Shown: positions 32,694 to 44,901 of the stretch, piece by piece
Layout of the letters: every line of letters starts with the position of its first letter
Numbering within the stretch: position 1 is the first letter of the stretch
Assembly (NCBI GenBank): GCA_019137255.1
Contig: WPDH01000156.1
Span: 62,001 to 126,000, forward strand
Direction: 5' to 3'
Source of the DNA: Corinectria fuckeliana
Taxonomy: Eukaryota > Ascomycota > Sordariomycetes > Hypocreales > Nectriaceae
DNA length: 64,000 bases
Notes under the pieces: generated by a model
What the model saw: only the letters and a program-made list of their open reading frames with translations
Database searches by the model: none
What the model was told of the DNA's origin: nothing
Program-made: the position numbers and the translations under genes

Positions 32694-35600
32694 TGAAAAA
32701 CACAGAAACCGACCTCACTTGGACGAGGGTTCTGCAGACGGAGTTGATGCCCCCGCGGTTGGCGTGGCGGAAAGGCGCAGCGTGGTAGAGGGATCGGCGA
32801 GGGCGAGGCGGGAGATGATTCGGGAACAGGTGGAGTTGCCGGAGTGAGAGTTGGAGCGAGAGTTGGAGGTGGAGGTGGAGGTGGAGGTGGGCGTTGTCGA
32901 GGAAGCCGAGAGGGAGGGACGTGTAGGTTGTCTTCGACGATGCATCAAGGGTCGTGGCGCGATGGACGGAGAGGGGCTGCGATAGCCAATTGCGGGAGCA
33001 TGGATGGGGGATCCCACAGCCAGAAGAGTCGAGGGAGGAAGAAAAAAAAAGAACAGGGGACAACAAGGGCAACGCAAAAGACTAAGGCCGAAAAGTCGAC
33101 GAGAGCATCCTTGAGCTCGGAGGCGTTGAGACCAAGGTTGGCAGAAATTCCAGAGTCCAAAGCAATGATGCTCTTGGCCCAAAAAAAACGAAACCCCTGA
33201 GCAAGACGCGCGCAAGAGAGCTAAGTAGCCCCCAGGTACTTATCGCAGTAGCGTACCTACTACTATGTACTATAGTACTTTGTATTCGTACAGTGATAGC
33301 CCAGTGGAGGTGTAATTAGGTACTGGTGTCCTTCGTAATACTTCATACTTAGGCGCTGGCTTTGGCGGCAAGGGGTATTCTAGATCGGCAGGTGGCCTCA
33401 GCCTTTCTCTGACCTGCGTGGGATGCGCCGGCTGCGCCGGCTAGTTTTAGGGAAACCGGAAATTCAGAATAGGTACTGATGAATGTGAATTTTCTTTTCT
33501 ATTTGACTTTGAATGAATCTGAATCTGAATCGCAACTCGCGGGCAATCCGAGACGTTTGGCACGGCGAGATCGACGGCAAGGTAGGTACGAATGGAGTAA
33601 CTCGGTGCATGCGTCGTAATTTGCCCAGTTCCCAGTTCATCTCCTCATGCGACGGCAATAAATTTCCACGTCCCATGTCGTGGCCACCAGCACTTACGTA
33701 GGTGGAAAGACCAAAGCATTCGTACTGCTAAATACGAAGTAATTACATGGTACCTACTTAGATTCGCTGCGAGACATGGAGTCGGGAGGCTCGAAGAATC
33801 CGACCATTGATTACATGTCAGGTGAGCTGTGGCTTGGCTATTTCACATGCCGCCTCCTTTGCATTGCATTCTCATTCATAATAGAGAAACCAAGTACTAT
33901 TCTTATTTAGTACTAGTAGTAGGTAAGCTACTAGTAAGTAACCCACTCATCGAGGGTTCCTGCATATTCGCAGCACACATTAATACGTAGTGATTTGTAC
34001 ACTGTAAATGGTGCATGCATGCATGCGTTTTGCCGCTGTGAATCCACCCAACGGCGAGCACGGGTGCTGAAACCAGCCCAACACGCGGTATCAGCTGCTG
34101 TGATACCCCTTCTCCCCTGCAGCAGTGTGGACTCGTGGCAGAACCAGTGAATTCTGCTCTGCAATCAACAGACCACCGGCCGCCAGCACATCAAATCGCA
34201 ATCCCAGCCGTGTAGATTATCTGCACGGCCTGAACCCCTTGCCTGCAGGGACCGCATCCCAGCCCGTTCCGTTGGGGACGGGAGGCGGGAAGGCGGTCGG
34301 GCGGGAACTCACAGCCTTTACTTTCTTTCACTTTCAGCCTTTCATGCCAATCCGTAGACTACTTACTACGTACCTCATTGATGATTTCGCCTGCCTACTA
34401 GCAACAGTTGGTCCCGGGTCTCGGAACCCTCCAGCCACAGCCACGGCCACACCCGCCTCCCGAAAACATTTACAGGGCACACACACATTCCCCAGCCGCG
34501 AGCTGCAAGCCCTCCCAGCCTAAACGCGTCTATATCCGTACCTCTCACATGTCTATCTAAGTAAGCACCGAGTATCTTAAACAGATCAGTATAGTATCCC
34601 ATTGCATCCTACCCACCTACCGCCAACCTCGTCGACACTACTCCGTAATTAAGCATCATGATTTGATCTACGCCCGTACGCCGTCTCCCCATGAACACGT
34701 GTTATATGTCGCAGAGTGTAACCCAAAAAACGCATTCTCTGAGACTACATGTGTGCCAGCATTTTCAGACTTCTTCTTGTCGTCGTTACCTCTCAACCTT
34801 TTAAACGGACAAGAAAATGGACAAACACCCTTGCAGCAGATGCCGCTAGTGGAAATGCAATACTACGCATTCTCTATCCACGGTAGCCTCGAGTCTGTGC
34901 AACTGCAATGTCTTAAACAACTGCATCATCGTGTCTGGGCGGAGGCCTACTTCGTAGACACGCGTGGATTTGGACGCGTCTCACTATAAATGTCTGCCAT
35001 CTCACACACCAGCGCCTCTAACCCTAAGTCGGTCTAGTGATGTCAGTGGGTTTAACGAAATACCCTGCGTCTATCAAGCTTGCAGTGGCTTTGTTATTCG
35101 TGCATCTAATCGAGCAATGTAACACCACCCCGTGGCTTGCCCAGTCCTAACCGATGTTCATACTACTTCGTACATCGATATAATGAGCAACTATAGGTGC
35201 GGGGTTGTTTGTACTTAACTAAAGGCGGCATCTTTGCTCCTTGAGGGGTTGCATGGTTTCATCTAACTATAGTTTCTTTAGAGAGTTTCAACGGTACAAC
35301 TCTATTCAGCCATCTATCTACCAGTCTTGGCAGATTTCATCTCGGATACTTAGGCGAGTGATTCGCTTTCTCTAAAGTCTAGATAGGGAAGTTGAGGAGG
35401 TCTACTATTCATATAACTTAGTTAGTCTTGCATGTTCATTCTGTCTATATCCAACTATTAATCGCCGCTCTTTTGTCAGTGTAAGCGGACGCCTGGGACA
35501 TGCCTAGATCGTGCGAGGGGACTACTCAAACTCCGTCATCAAAGACCTACCGTGTCTTCTTCCATCACTGCTGGTCAGAAACAGACTTCGCCCATCAGTC

Positions 35601-36102
35601 CATGAACAGACATTTCCAGTAACCTTCACGGACAGCTCCGTAGCAGCTGGCCCGTGTAAAAGGTACCCCACACACCGGCGTGTTTCATCACGGAACTAGC
35701 CTACGGTCCAACTTCCCCGATCAGGGAACTCGGGGGCCCCATCCACGATACCGGATGCCTCGGCCCCAAACCACTCGAGATCCGCCAATCCGTGGCCGCG
35801 ATGCCCTCAAGGCCACCGGTGTTGATCCAGGGTTGTCGATCCAATGGCACCAGGGAATAGTACCACGGTTCGAAATAACTCGGTTCGAACTATACATAGT
35901 AACTCGGTCGTATCCTTCAAGTCCCGTGTAATTCCAATTTTGATCAACGAGAACTCAAATCCCAATTCTTACGGTCTATAAGTATAAAGCATCTCTCAAG
36001 TCGACGAGACTTGTGGTTTTTGGAGTTTGAGAAGCCAAGTCAACTACCTACTCTTGGTTTCTTTCACATTCCGATTTCGGTCGACCCCTCTACATTTCCA
36101 CC
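32694..36102. other. Gene-poor region upstream of DOCK and NLP genes
   Basis: 3.4 kb with no supported gene. 32700-33200 is the DOCK leader/promoter, with a GGAGGTGGAGGT simple repeat near 32860-32890. From 33220 on, the sequence is richer in A+T and dotted with TACGTAGTA/TACCTA-type motifs (33240-33300, 33740-33760, 33900-33945), a GCATGCATGCATGC run near 34014-34028 and a CGGTTCGAA duplicate near 35863-35889. The longest frame (34663-34989, 108 codons) matches nothing. Confidence 0.5.
35977..35988 (+). promoter_or_regulatory. TATA-like element of the NLP gene
   Basis: TATAAGTATAAA lies 115 bp upstream of ATG 36103, at a plausible distance for a TATA box with a short leader. Confidence 0.5.
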
Positions 36103-36877
36103 ATGGTTCTCATCTCTCATCTCATCTCCGGCCTAGCTGTCGCTGCCACTGCCGTCTCCGGCGCCGCCGTTACGAAGCGGGCTGTCATCGACCACGATGC
36201 GGTCGTCGGTTTTGCTGAGGCCGTTCCCTCCACAACCGACGGCGCGCTTTACCTGAAGTACAAGCCGTACCTCAAGGTCCTCAATGGCTGCGTCCCATTC
36301 CCGGCTGTCGATGCGAGTGGCAACACCGGGTAGCGACACCCCCCCCCCCCCCCTGAGGTCATTGCCAGCTAGGACTAACAATCGTATTCATAGTGGCGGT
36401 CTCAAGACAAGTGGGAGCTCCAATGGAGGCTGCGGGTCCAGCACCGGCCAGGTCTATGCCCGCGGCGCATCCTATAACGGCAAATATGGCATCATGTACT
36501 CGTGGTACATGCCGAAGGACTCCCCTGCCTCGGGGCTGGGGCATCGCCACGACTGGGAGAACGCGGTCGTGTGGTTGGACAGCGCAAGTACGTCTGCCAG
36601 TGTTGTCGGCATGGCTGTTTCTCAGCACGGAGACTACGAGACTCGGAGCTCTGGCACCTTATCCGGCAATAGCCCTCTGGTTGGATACGTTAGCTATGGG
36701 GTGGTCAACCACCAGATGATCTTCACGGACTCCCAGGGTGGTCTGCAGCCGCTGATTGCCTGGGAGAGTCTGACCGATGCAGCGCGGACTGCTTTGACCA
36801 ACACCGATTTTGGGTCCGCCACTGTTCCATTCAAGGACTCGACCTTCTCAGCCAACTTGGCCAAGGCAGCGGTCTGA
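36103..36877 (+). CDS. NLP (necrosis- and ethylene-inducing peptide 1-like), type I
   Basis: Secreted NPP1-domain protein; the family binds plant sphingolipids and many members permeabilise eudicot membranes, while others are non-toxic. Exon 1 36103-36329, a 64-bp intron (GTAGCG..TCATAG) and exon 2 36394-36877 give 236 aa, normal for the family. A signal peptide covers about residues 1-20, and a KR pair at 25-26 may be a processing site. The family heptapeptide GHRHDWE is intact at residues 125-131. Two cysteines, C63 and C89, match the single disulfide of type I. The intron has an unusual run of about 14 C near its 5' end. The gene is complete with no frameshift. It stands alone in a gene-poor stretch with no neighbouring effectors. 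Whether it is cytolytic cannot be told from sequence. Confidence 0.95.
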
Positions 36878-38580
36878 AGGCTCACTCCCTATGGCCAATT
36901 ATGATGGAAGCTGGTGACAACTTTTCGGCATGAAGTTGATATTGCGATGTGTTTTGTGACGTTCGAGCGGGTTTGCGTGTTATGAGTATGAGCAGGAGCT
37001 GTGGTGTTGGGTTTCTTTGTCCTTTGGTCTTCCAGCATTATAGATATTATCACATATATACAGGCGACGAGTGACTCCGTACTTCCCAGCGAAGGTGAAA
37101 TGGTCGTTTTCAGCAAACGACAGTCTAGTTCTTTCAATTGTTTACCTACCAATCCCCCTAAGGAAAACGACCAGTCTCACTGGGTGTGCGATGTAGCTGC
37201 CCTGTTGTGAATGCTTCGAAGGGGGCCTTGATTACACCTCACTGTTTACGGAGCAGTCAGTCCGTCTGTGCAAACTACTGGTAATACTCATGTAGCAAAT
37301 ATTGTAATCGGTGGTAATGAATTATGGTACCTGGATCGTTGCGTCTAACCTCATGGTTCAGTCCAGGATAGCATCGTAGTACATGCATACGATCTTTTCA
37401 CAGTCAGTCGATTAGAGGCGAATACTAATTCCAGCACTAAAGATCACTTGTTGCTAAAAACCATGACTCTCAAATGGCAGCATCACCATTTGAAAATCAG
37501 GTGCACACACGACAGCCAGCTACTATGAAAATATGTTGCCCGCCGCGACATAACTTCCAGCTTCACGTAACCACCCGCGCTGGACATAATCATGCCTGGA
37601 AAGTATGCGCGACCTTCCAGACCCCATTAAGTCATTATGCTGTTCATTCGTGGTGATAATGAGTCTCGAACCATTAAACCTACAAATAGTGGCACCCGGT
37701 TGCAATCCTTCTGACAACTACTTATATCCTAAAATCAACCCCGCTCGCGTAGGTATGCCAATAACAATCAGTCGACGAAGAGCCTTGATTGCAACCAACC
37801 GGGAACTACAGTTGTCGTAGCTCGTCGCAAACTACTAAAGCCCATCGGCTAATTAAGTGCCCTTGAAAATTGACCTTGATCCAAGCAACCAACTACCGAA
37901 AATCCTACAGCGTTTCATCAGTCTCCAACGAGAAATACACTGCATATTTACGCTATATATTTCCAGTAATAGATGGAAACCATCGTGAGCGTCGGGTTTA
38001 CCTGGTTTTTACATATTAATAGGCCCAAGACAAGGTCACTGGAGGATGGCAATTGGACATGTACCTACCCTGTACCATCAACAGATGCCCCGCCGGCAGT
38101 TGTCATCAGCCGGCGGCTGGCGTGCTTGCATTTCATTCCTCCTGTCATGCATCCCGCTTGGTGAGACTGTCTCGACGTCGTTGATACGCGTGTTGCCTTC
38201 CGATTTTGGCTCAATAGGATTTCGTCATCAAACAGATAGACCCTGGTTGTTGCCTTGTTCCTGCCTGGTCTGATCTGAGAGCTTGACTGCTTACCTTCCG
38301 TTTGCTTGAATTCAATCTTTCGCCAACGTCGTCACATCGTTCGCAATACAAGAGCGGTGACTCTTATAAACTCCACGCTGTCGACGCAATCGCCTTCGGC
38401 ACAGCCCTCACTTCTCATCGGGATATAAATTCAGCTGGATCCCGCGACTCCAGATCTTCTGTTCCTACGCAAAGCTTACGCATACTGCCTGGGCCACTCA
38501 CATCGTCCATACTACACATCACAGAACCACACATCACAGCAACAGCAACAGCAATAGAAACAGAAACAGAACTAGGGACC
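36878..38580. other. Intergenic region, no gene seen
   Basis: 1.7 kb, relatively AT-rich, between the NLP and GNAT genes. Small frames lack any known domain. The last 280 bp are the leader of the GNAT gene, ending in an ACAGCA/GAAACA-type repeat (38527-38572). Confidence 0.45.
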
Positions 38581-39420
38581 ATGGGCACCCCGTTCATCAA
38601 ATTCCTCGGCCCTAGCAAGCTCGAGGGGTTTCAGCGAGGCGCTTCACCCGGGTCGCAACCCCCGTCCATTCCCTCGACCTTCCTTGACGCCATGGAGGTG
38701 CGCAATGCAGTCTTCGTTGAGGAGCAGAAAGTCCCCGCCGACAACGAGTTCGACTCGGACGACCCGCGTTGCTGCCACTGGGTCATCTACGCCAGCGTCA
38801 ACAAGACGAACGAGCAAGAGGTCCGCGACGAGCAGGGCAACGTGGTGCGGCAGCGCCAAAGCTCAACTCGCACCACGCCCATCGGCACGATACGCCTTGT
38901 CCCCTTCCCGCAAGAACCGCACCCTTTGAAGGATGGGCAGTACTGGAACGGAGCCCTGCATGGACAAGCTGAGCAGAGAGGTGGTGATCATCAAAGTGAC
39001 GATACGCCCCCTCTCGTGGTGCCACCAAAGACATTTGGCGTAGACCGGGCAACGACACTTCACGATGGCAAGGAGCCATACGTAAAGCTGGGTCGGCTGG
39101 CCGTGCTTAAAGACTTCCGAGGCCATCGCATCGCTGGGCTGCTTGTCAAGACGGTTATGAGCTGGCTTAAGTTGAATCCCTCATACTTCGACCCAAGCAT
39201 CAAGGAGCTAGGCTTCGAGCAGATGGGCGCGGCGAACGAGAAGGAGGTGCCGAAGTGGAACGGCCTGGTCTGCGTTCACGCACAGAAGCAAGTCGTTGGC
39301 GCCTGGGCGAAATGGGGATTTGTTGTTGACGAGGGCATGGGCGAATGGTGGGAGGAGGGTATCCCACACGTCGGCATGTTCCAGCGGCTGGAGGTCGACA
39401 AGGAGAATATCGTCATCTAG
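38581..39420 (+). CDS. GNAT-family N-acetyltransferase
   Basis: Transfers acetyl from acetyl-CoA to an unknown amine. The frame is intronless, 279 aa from ATG 38581 (GGGACCATGG, strong context). An in-frame upstream start at 38302 would add 93 residues, but these are low complexity, translated from an ACAGCA-type repeat, and read as leader. The fold begins AMEVRNAVFVEEQKVPADNEFDSDD, the pattern of ElaA/YjgM-like GNATs (R-x-x-VF-x-EQ). The acetyl-CoA-binding motif A is KLGRLAVLKDFRGHRIAGLLV (RGHRIAG pyrophosphate loop). A long insertion between the first beta strands (about residues 90-150) carries Gln, Asp and Gly. The C-terminal half has AQKQVVGAWAKWGFV and PHVGMFQRLE, conserved in fungal members. 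Substrate unknown. Confidence 0.88.
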   Translation: MGTPFIKFLGPSKLEGFQRGASPGSQPPSIPSTFLDAMEVRNAVFVEEQKVPADNEFDSDDPRCCHWVIYASVNKTNEQEVRDEQGNVVRQRQSSTRTTPIGTIRLVPFPQEPHPLKDGQYWNGALHGQAEQRGGDHQSDDTPPLVVPPKTFGVDRATTLHDGKEPYVKLGRLAVLKDFRGHRIAGLLVKTVMSWLKLNPSYFDPSIKELGFEQMGAANEKEVPKWNGLVCVHAQKQVVGAWAKWGFVVDEGMGEWWEEGIPHVGMFQRLEVDKENIVI

Positions 39421-39784
39421 TGGTCCCTAAATGTTGATTATGAGTTACGTTGCCACGACTTTGCGAAAAAAGCAGACGGAACAAGACCAATACATACGCA
39501 GTGCCAGCTGCAAGCTGGACAGGCAATTTTGAGGGCCTCTCCATCGAGTCCCTCCCTTGCGATGGCTTTTGCAGTACGAACTATTAGTTACGCGTGCAAA
39601 TACTGTCGAAGACATAAAATTGATTGAACCCTCAGGAAGCCAGACTTTTTTTTATTGAGACTCTAGAGCCACCTAAGACAATCCATAGTTCCCAGACCCA
39701 ATAATCGCAAAATGCAACTCTGAAAGATTCCGGAACCACGCCAAAGCCGCAACCCCTCCAGTCATGAATCCACCGTTGCACCGT
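39421..39784. other. Convergent intergenic region
   Basis: About 360 bp between the GNAT and RPS5 3' ends; contains a T8 run near 39648. Nothing else seen. Confidence 0.4.
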
Positions 39785-40556
39785 TTATCGGTTGCTCTTG
39801 GCCACACGCTCCAGCTCGTCCTTCTTCTTGATAGCGTAAGAGTTGCTGGAACCCTTGGCGGCGTTGATCAGCTCCTCAGCAAGGCACTCGGCAATCGACT
39901 TGACGTTGCGGAAAGAGGCCTCGCGGGCACCAGTGGTCAGGAGAGCGATGGCCTGGTTGACACGTCGAAGAGGAGAGACATCGACGGCTTGTCGTCGGAC
40001 GGTACCGGCGGAACCAATTCGGGTAGAGTCTTCGCGGGGGCCGCAGTTGACAATGGCGTCAACAGCGATCTGGATGGGGTTCTGGTCGGTCATGAGGTGG
40101 ATCTAGCCCTAAGTGTCAGCGCCCCTGCCACAAAGCCAAGAGTATTCGCAGAGTCGGTTCAACGTACGATCTCGAAAGCGTGCGCAACAATTCGGACAGC
40201 CATGAGCTTCTTTCCGTTGTTGCGGCCGTGCATCATGAGCGAGTTGGTCAATCGCTCGATGATGGGGCAGTTGGCCTTGCGGAATCGCTTGGTAGCATAT
40301 CGGCCAGCGGTGTGGGTGACGTAGACGGGGTTTCGCAGGGAAATGTAGTCACTGTCGCGCGATCTCAATCAGCAAAGGGGCTCGTCGTCCGAGGGCATTC
40401 TGATGTTCCAACGTACGTCAGGGAGATGTCGCGGACCTCGACATCGTAGTCCCACTTGTTGAACAGCTTGACGTTGCCAACCTCCTTCACGACATCTTTG
40501 GGGAGGACGTCGTAGACGGCGACGTTCTCGACCTCGATCTCACCGGCGTCAGACAT
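39785..40556 (-). CDS. RPS5: 40S ribosomal protein S5 (uS7)
   Basis: Small-subunit head protein contacting mRNA and tRNA at the E site. Exons 40556-40417, 40351-40168 and 40102-39785 join in phase to 213 aa, the usual length. Family signatures: VKLFNKWDYDVEVRDISLTDYI at the N-terminal region, GRYATKRFRKANCPIIERLTNSLMMHGRNNGKKLMA in the middle, and the C-terminal TRRQAVDVSPLRRVNQAI-like block ending ELERVAKSNR. Introns are 65 bp each with strong GTACGT donors. Its start faces that of RPS25 across 326 bp. Confidence 0.97.
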
Positions 40557-40882
40557 GTTTGCTGTTGCAGTCGTGGATTCTGAGACTGACGGGGAGACTG
40601 CGGTTAGTACTGCGGAATGGCGAGATGGTATATTTTCGTGAAGTTGAAGGTGGGCTCGGGTTAGAGAGGTTGAATTTTTGGTGGTGGCCCACTGAGCGAA
40701 TCAGAATGCGGAAAAATGCAGGTACGTACCCACCCACTCCGACTCTTAGGGCTCGGCTGCCCTGCCATGGGGCGAACAGTCAGTTCGGCTGGGGGAGGGG
40801 GCTAAGGTGGGAGGTTCTTTGAATCGCATCACCACATTTTCCTGTCTTCCACACTTCGTCGACGACAGCACATCTAGACAAA
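40557..40882. promoter_or_regulatory. Bidirectional ribosomal-protein promoter region
   Basis: 326 bp between the RPS5 and RPS25 start codons. It has G-rich and pyrimidine-rich tracts (40786-40815, 40840-40860) and a CTTAGGGCTCGGCTGCCCTGCC stretch near 40745. Shared control of two 40S genes is likely from the arrangement. Confidence 0.45.
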
Positions 40883-41349
40883 ATGGTACGTGGCCAGATG
40901 CCCTCGCAGAGACGCATCATGAGCTGGTGATTGACCTTGACCGCAGGCGCCCGCTGCTGGAGCAAAGAAGCAAAAGAAGAAGTGGTAAGTACGGACGCAC
41001 CACCGTCGCCGACAACGAGACTAACGCGCAGCAAAAAGGTCCAAGGGAAAGGTCAAGGATAAGGCCCAACACGCCGTCCTCCTCGACAAGGCCACTTCTG
41101 AGAAGCTCTACAAGGATGTCCAGTCCTACCGTCTCGTCACCATCGCCACCCTCGTCGACCGAATGAAGATCAACGGCTCGCTCGCTCGCCAGTGCCTTGC
41201 CGACCTCGAGGAGAAGGGCATCATCAAGCCCGTCGTCACTCACAGCAAGATGAAGATCTACAGTATGGCCGCCCTTCCGTTCTCTTGCCGCGAATCTCTC
41301 CTTGGGTGTTAACACAGATACAGCTCGTGCCGTTGGTGGCTCGGACTAA
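40883..41349 (+). CDS. RPS25: 40S ribosomal protein S25 (eS25)
   Basis: Small-subunit protein used in IRES-driven initiation. Four coding exons: 40883-40885 (the ATG alone), 40947-40984, 41039-41262 and 41324-41349; the joined frame is 96 aa. The N-terminus is Lys-rich (GAKKQKKKWSKGKVKDKAQH), then the winged-helix core SYRLVTIATLVDRMKINGSLARQC and HSKMKIYTRAVGGSD at the end. Acceptors were chosen to restore KKWSKGK and KIYTRA, which are conserved; AG sites 6-10 bases upstream of each would break the frame or the motif. The start-codon-only first exon is common in fungal ribosomal protein genes. Confidence 0.93.
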
Positions 41350-44300
41350 GTTCCATGAACAAAAAGATTTGAGTCTCACGATTTTGCGTCTGGGTGGTCT
41401 GGACGATAGACAGATCACAGGGTCGGCGGGTGTTGAAGGGCAAATAAAGCCTGGTTGGGACGCTTTTCATGTCCGGTTTAACAAAAGGGACCGGAATTGC
41501 TTTAGCATGGCAACGGAATGAAAGATCATCATCGAACGACCACCACCTACTGCCTCTCGTGTGCGTGTACGTGTACGTGTGACGCATAATATACCCCGGC
41601 TGTGGCCCGACTCAGGTGCACTTCAGGCTGCTCTTGTGTCTGTCGAGTATTGAATCCGTGCTCACTTCCCGCTGTTTTTGATGTTATCCCACATGTCCTA
41701 GGATGTTAAGAGTATACGTAAGCACCATCCAAACTTTGCTGCTGTAAGAGGACTGTCGATATCATCAAAATACTATTCAAGTCTTGCGAAGTTGCTTTGG
41801 GACCGCGTTGCCAATTGCTGATCTATTTGAGTGATCGTAAAGCATATTACGGATAGACAAATGGTTATTGACTTCGCACTGCAGAAAATGATGGATACCT
41901 GCCACCCTGTAACCAGGCATCATCATAGGATGAAAATGCCTATGATACCCCAATAAATCCAAACTTGAAGAAGTGTATTAATGAGACAATCTCAGCCCAC
42001 TGCCATCGCGATTAAGACTGCCTTCCTATGACAGCTTCCTACTGGATTCGTCGTGGTTAGACGAAGGAAACGCTGTGCGCGAATGGTATGTATGAAAACG
42101 CGAATTTCCTATTCGATAGTTATGTGCGATTATAGGCAAGGACGACTGGCACGGAGGGCAACTCTGAGTCTTCGTAGCTCACCTTGCCATCTCCGGGCGC
42201 CTCCTTACCTTTCTTCGACCAACTGTTCTCGAAGGTTGTAGTTATATTAGTACCGGACTTTAGCGCTGAGTCACGTGCACATCACCAAACTTGCGGGCTT
42301 TTCTTTCAAGTTCTGTCGGTGTGCCCTTAGGTTCTAGCTTACGCCTCGGTGAGTTACCGAAGCCGGAGTTTAACACTTCACCTAAAGAAGTTGGTCGAAT
42401 TGGACTGAATGGCAGCTACGCACGAGAGGCGGAAATGATTTCTTGTTGTTAGCTTTCAGCATCACCCCAGGAGGAGTGTCTAGAAGCTGTGCACCACGGC
42501 CCATCTAGTAATTGAACCGCTGAGTTTGTTCAGACGAGGCTCTGAAAACGCCTGCCGGCGGGCATGCATGAATGATAGCCGCTCGGCGGCACCTAGTGAT
42601 CCGAACGTATATGGATTATCCGAGCTATAAACACCTCACCGCATAGTCGACGAGACATCGAGGACTAGAACGTCTTTACGAAGTGATGAATCTGCATCAG
42701 GGTGGACGCCTCAATCGAATCCTGGAAGATGCAAAACTGGAAAGTGGATATAGAATCTCCGACGAAGACGTTATCTATAGGCCAATTGGTTTTGCGCGGA
42801 TCGGCACGACCATCCCTGTGCAGGGTTTGGATGGCAGTGAGATCCTCGAATGCGATGTGTCGTACGAAGTACAGAAAAATACTTCTTCATAGATGGCGGT
42901 CCCAGACTTTTTGTTAACAAAAGTGTAAGGACACATGATTGGAAGGCTATTAGACAATCCATCTGGCGTTGATCGACGCTGTCGAGTCGGGTGCCCCGAA
43001 CTTTGAGGTAGAGAGAGAGAGATAAGAAGGGGAAAAACCTAGCCGATATGTACGGATAGAAGTACACTGTATTGACGAATGGTGGCATACAGTACACCCA
43101 AGACAGGGCGGCTGTCTCTCTTACCGAGGCCAACAGCAACGGGTAGATTACGAAGGTACGTATTGTTACATAGCTTATTTCAGGGAACACGAAGTTCGAA
43201 GTGAGGCGGCGTCGGCGGTGGCGGCTTTGACTCGGTTCAAAGGACGGCGACGGACACCAGGGCGTTTCAGGGCGTAAGATCGACTCGCACAGGCACTCAC
43301 CCACTCACTCTCTCACAGGCAGGCTTTCGGCACTCCAGTGCCAGGACAGCGCGCGTCGGCTGTGAAGATAGCTCCCCCCGAGCCCCTGAAGGCTGACGGA
43401 GAAGAGCGTTTTAGCTCGGCTCCGGTCTCCTCTCCCTTGCCGCTGGTGGACACAGGGGCCAGCCAGGGCGCGGGATGGAAGAGCCTTGAAGCGCTGGACC
43501 GGAACGCTGGCGATGGGCATCAAATTTTGCATGTCTATCGTATCCACTCTCCATGACAGCCTGGCGGGAACACTAGCTGGGTCTGTCGGGGATAGGTTTC
43601 CTTAAGCACTGACGGACCAAGTACTTTGTACGTAGTGAGTGAGTTTGTTCTGATAGAGTAGGGGAAATGGACCGAAAAGTCCGGCTGCCATGGGAACGGT
43701 TGAGAAATGGCGATTGTGTCTCCATGCTTTGGTGTGCCTTGGCCACCTATCTAGATAGGTTCGTCGCTGGTTTGAGAACCTGGGGCTAGCAATGGAAAAA
43801 AGATGTGGACGTCGGGGAGGCCATCTGCGGCATGCTATCTTATCCGGGGGCCAACGGGGGCGAGATCTAAAGACGCACGCACTGTGGGAGGAACCCCAAA
43901 GGGCAGGTGTGGGTGTGTGAGGTGGGCATGTGCCCGTTGTCCAGGGAAGGCGCTGAGACCGCTGAGACCGCCGTGGCCACAGTGGTTTTTTTGGGGGGGG
44001 GAGGGGAGACCCGAGGGATGTATGTTGGCTGGGGGAGAGGTATATTTAGGTACCTAGGCGGCTCCGGGGTCGTGTCAGCGACGTGGAAGCCATGGAGCGA
44101 TGGCATACTCCGTAGTCATATACGCCGTTGAGTTTTCTCTTCTTCCTTGGACGGCACGTCTGTAGACCTGGAAACCGCTTGCAGAAGCGGACAAGACCGA
44201 GCAGTAGATGGCGGAACAAAACAACAAGAAAACGTGCTGATGTCTTCGCCCCTTTGGCTCCGAATTGGACGAGCTGGGAGGGTCACAGTGTGTATCTAAT

Positions 44301-44901
44301 TGCTCCCTTTTCTCCGTTGACGGCGGTTCCAAGCTGCTCCTCCCTCTGGTCCTCCAGCACAGTCCAGTCCGGTCCAGTTGTCCAGTTGCAGCCCTCTCGG
44401 GCAGGACGGACGGGTCTAGGTCTCGGCGAGCGACAAAAAATCGGGGTGAACCGGCATCTCTCATCTCCATCTCGCAGCCGGCTGGCCCAGTTTGCCCAGA
44501 GGCTTTTTGCTGGCCCCAGGCTTGGTTGGTCCCTTGGAGGCCCCACCCGCGCAACCTTCGGCGGGCTCTCACAGGCTCTCGGGCGCTGCCACAGGCTCGC
44601 ACACCCTGAGGCGCACCCCTGTGAAGGCTTCGGCCTCAGGCCGCCACAGCGCTGTTGCCGTGGAAAGAGGCTGGGGGTCCTAGCTCCATTTAGCGCGAGC
44701 CGGGAAGATTCGCTCTCAAAAACGTCTCTCCTCCAGATCCGCCGCAATTTTTTTCCCTCCCCCCCAAATACCATTCCCACCCCCCGTCGGCGCAGATTTA
44801 TTTCGCTCGACTTCCCACCCTCTCTTTCTTCCTCTTCCATCTCTCTTCCATCTCCCCTCAATTCTTTCTTTTCAAGGGAAAGTCTTCGCACAGCCTTCAT
44901 C
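41350..44901. other. Long gene-poor region
   Basis: 3.5 kb without a supported gene. Frames at 42683-42892 and 43803-44057 show no domain and no clear splice partners. A G-rich tract lies at 43986-44005, a TATA-like TATATTTAGG at 44041-44050, and 44700-44900 is a strongly pyrimidine-rich leader for the ADP/ATP carrier. Confidence 0.45.

Noticed and set aside
34663..34989. 108-codon frame in the gene-poor region
   Set aside because: No homology recalled, no splice signals, and sequence similar in texture to surrounding intergenic DNA.
36284..36877. 197-codon frame crossing the NLP intron
   Set aside because: Passes through the poly-C tract of the intron; the NLP signal peptide and N-terminal region are in the other frame and splice in phase at 36329/36394.
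38302..38580. 93-residue N-terminal extension of the GNAT protein
   Set aside because: Low-complexity translation of an ACAGCA-type leader repeat; the ATG at 38581 has strong context and begins the conserved protein.
42683..42892. 69-codon frame with a fairly normal amino-acid mix
   Set aside because: Too short, no recognised family, no supporting splice partners or promoter evidence.
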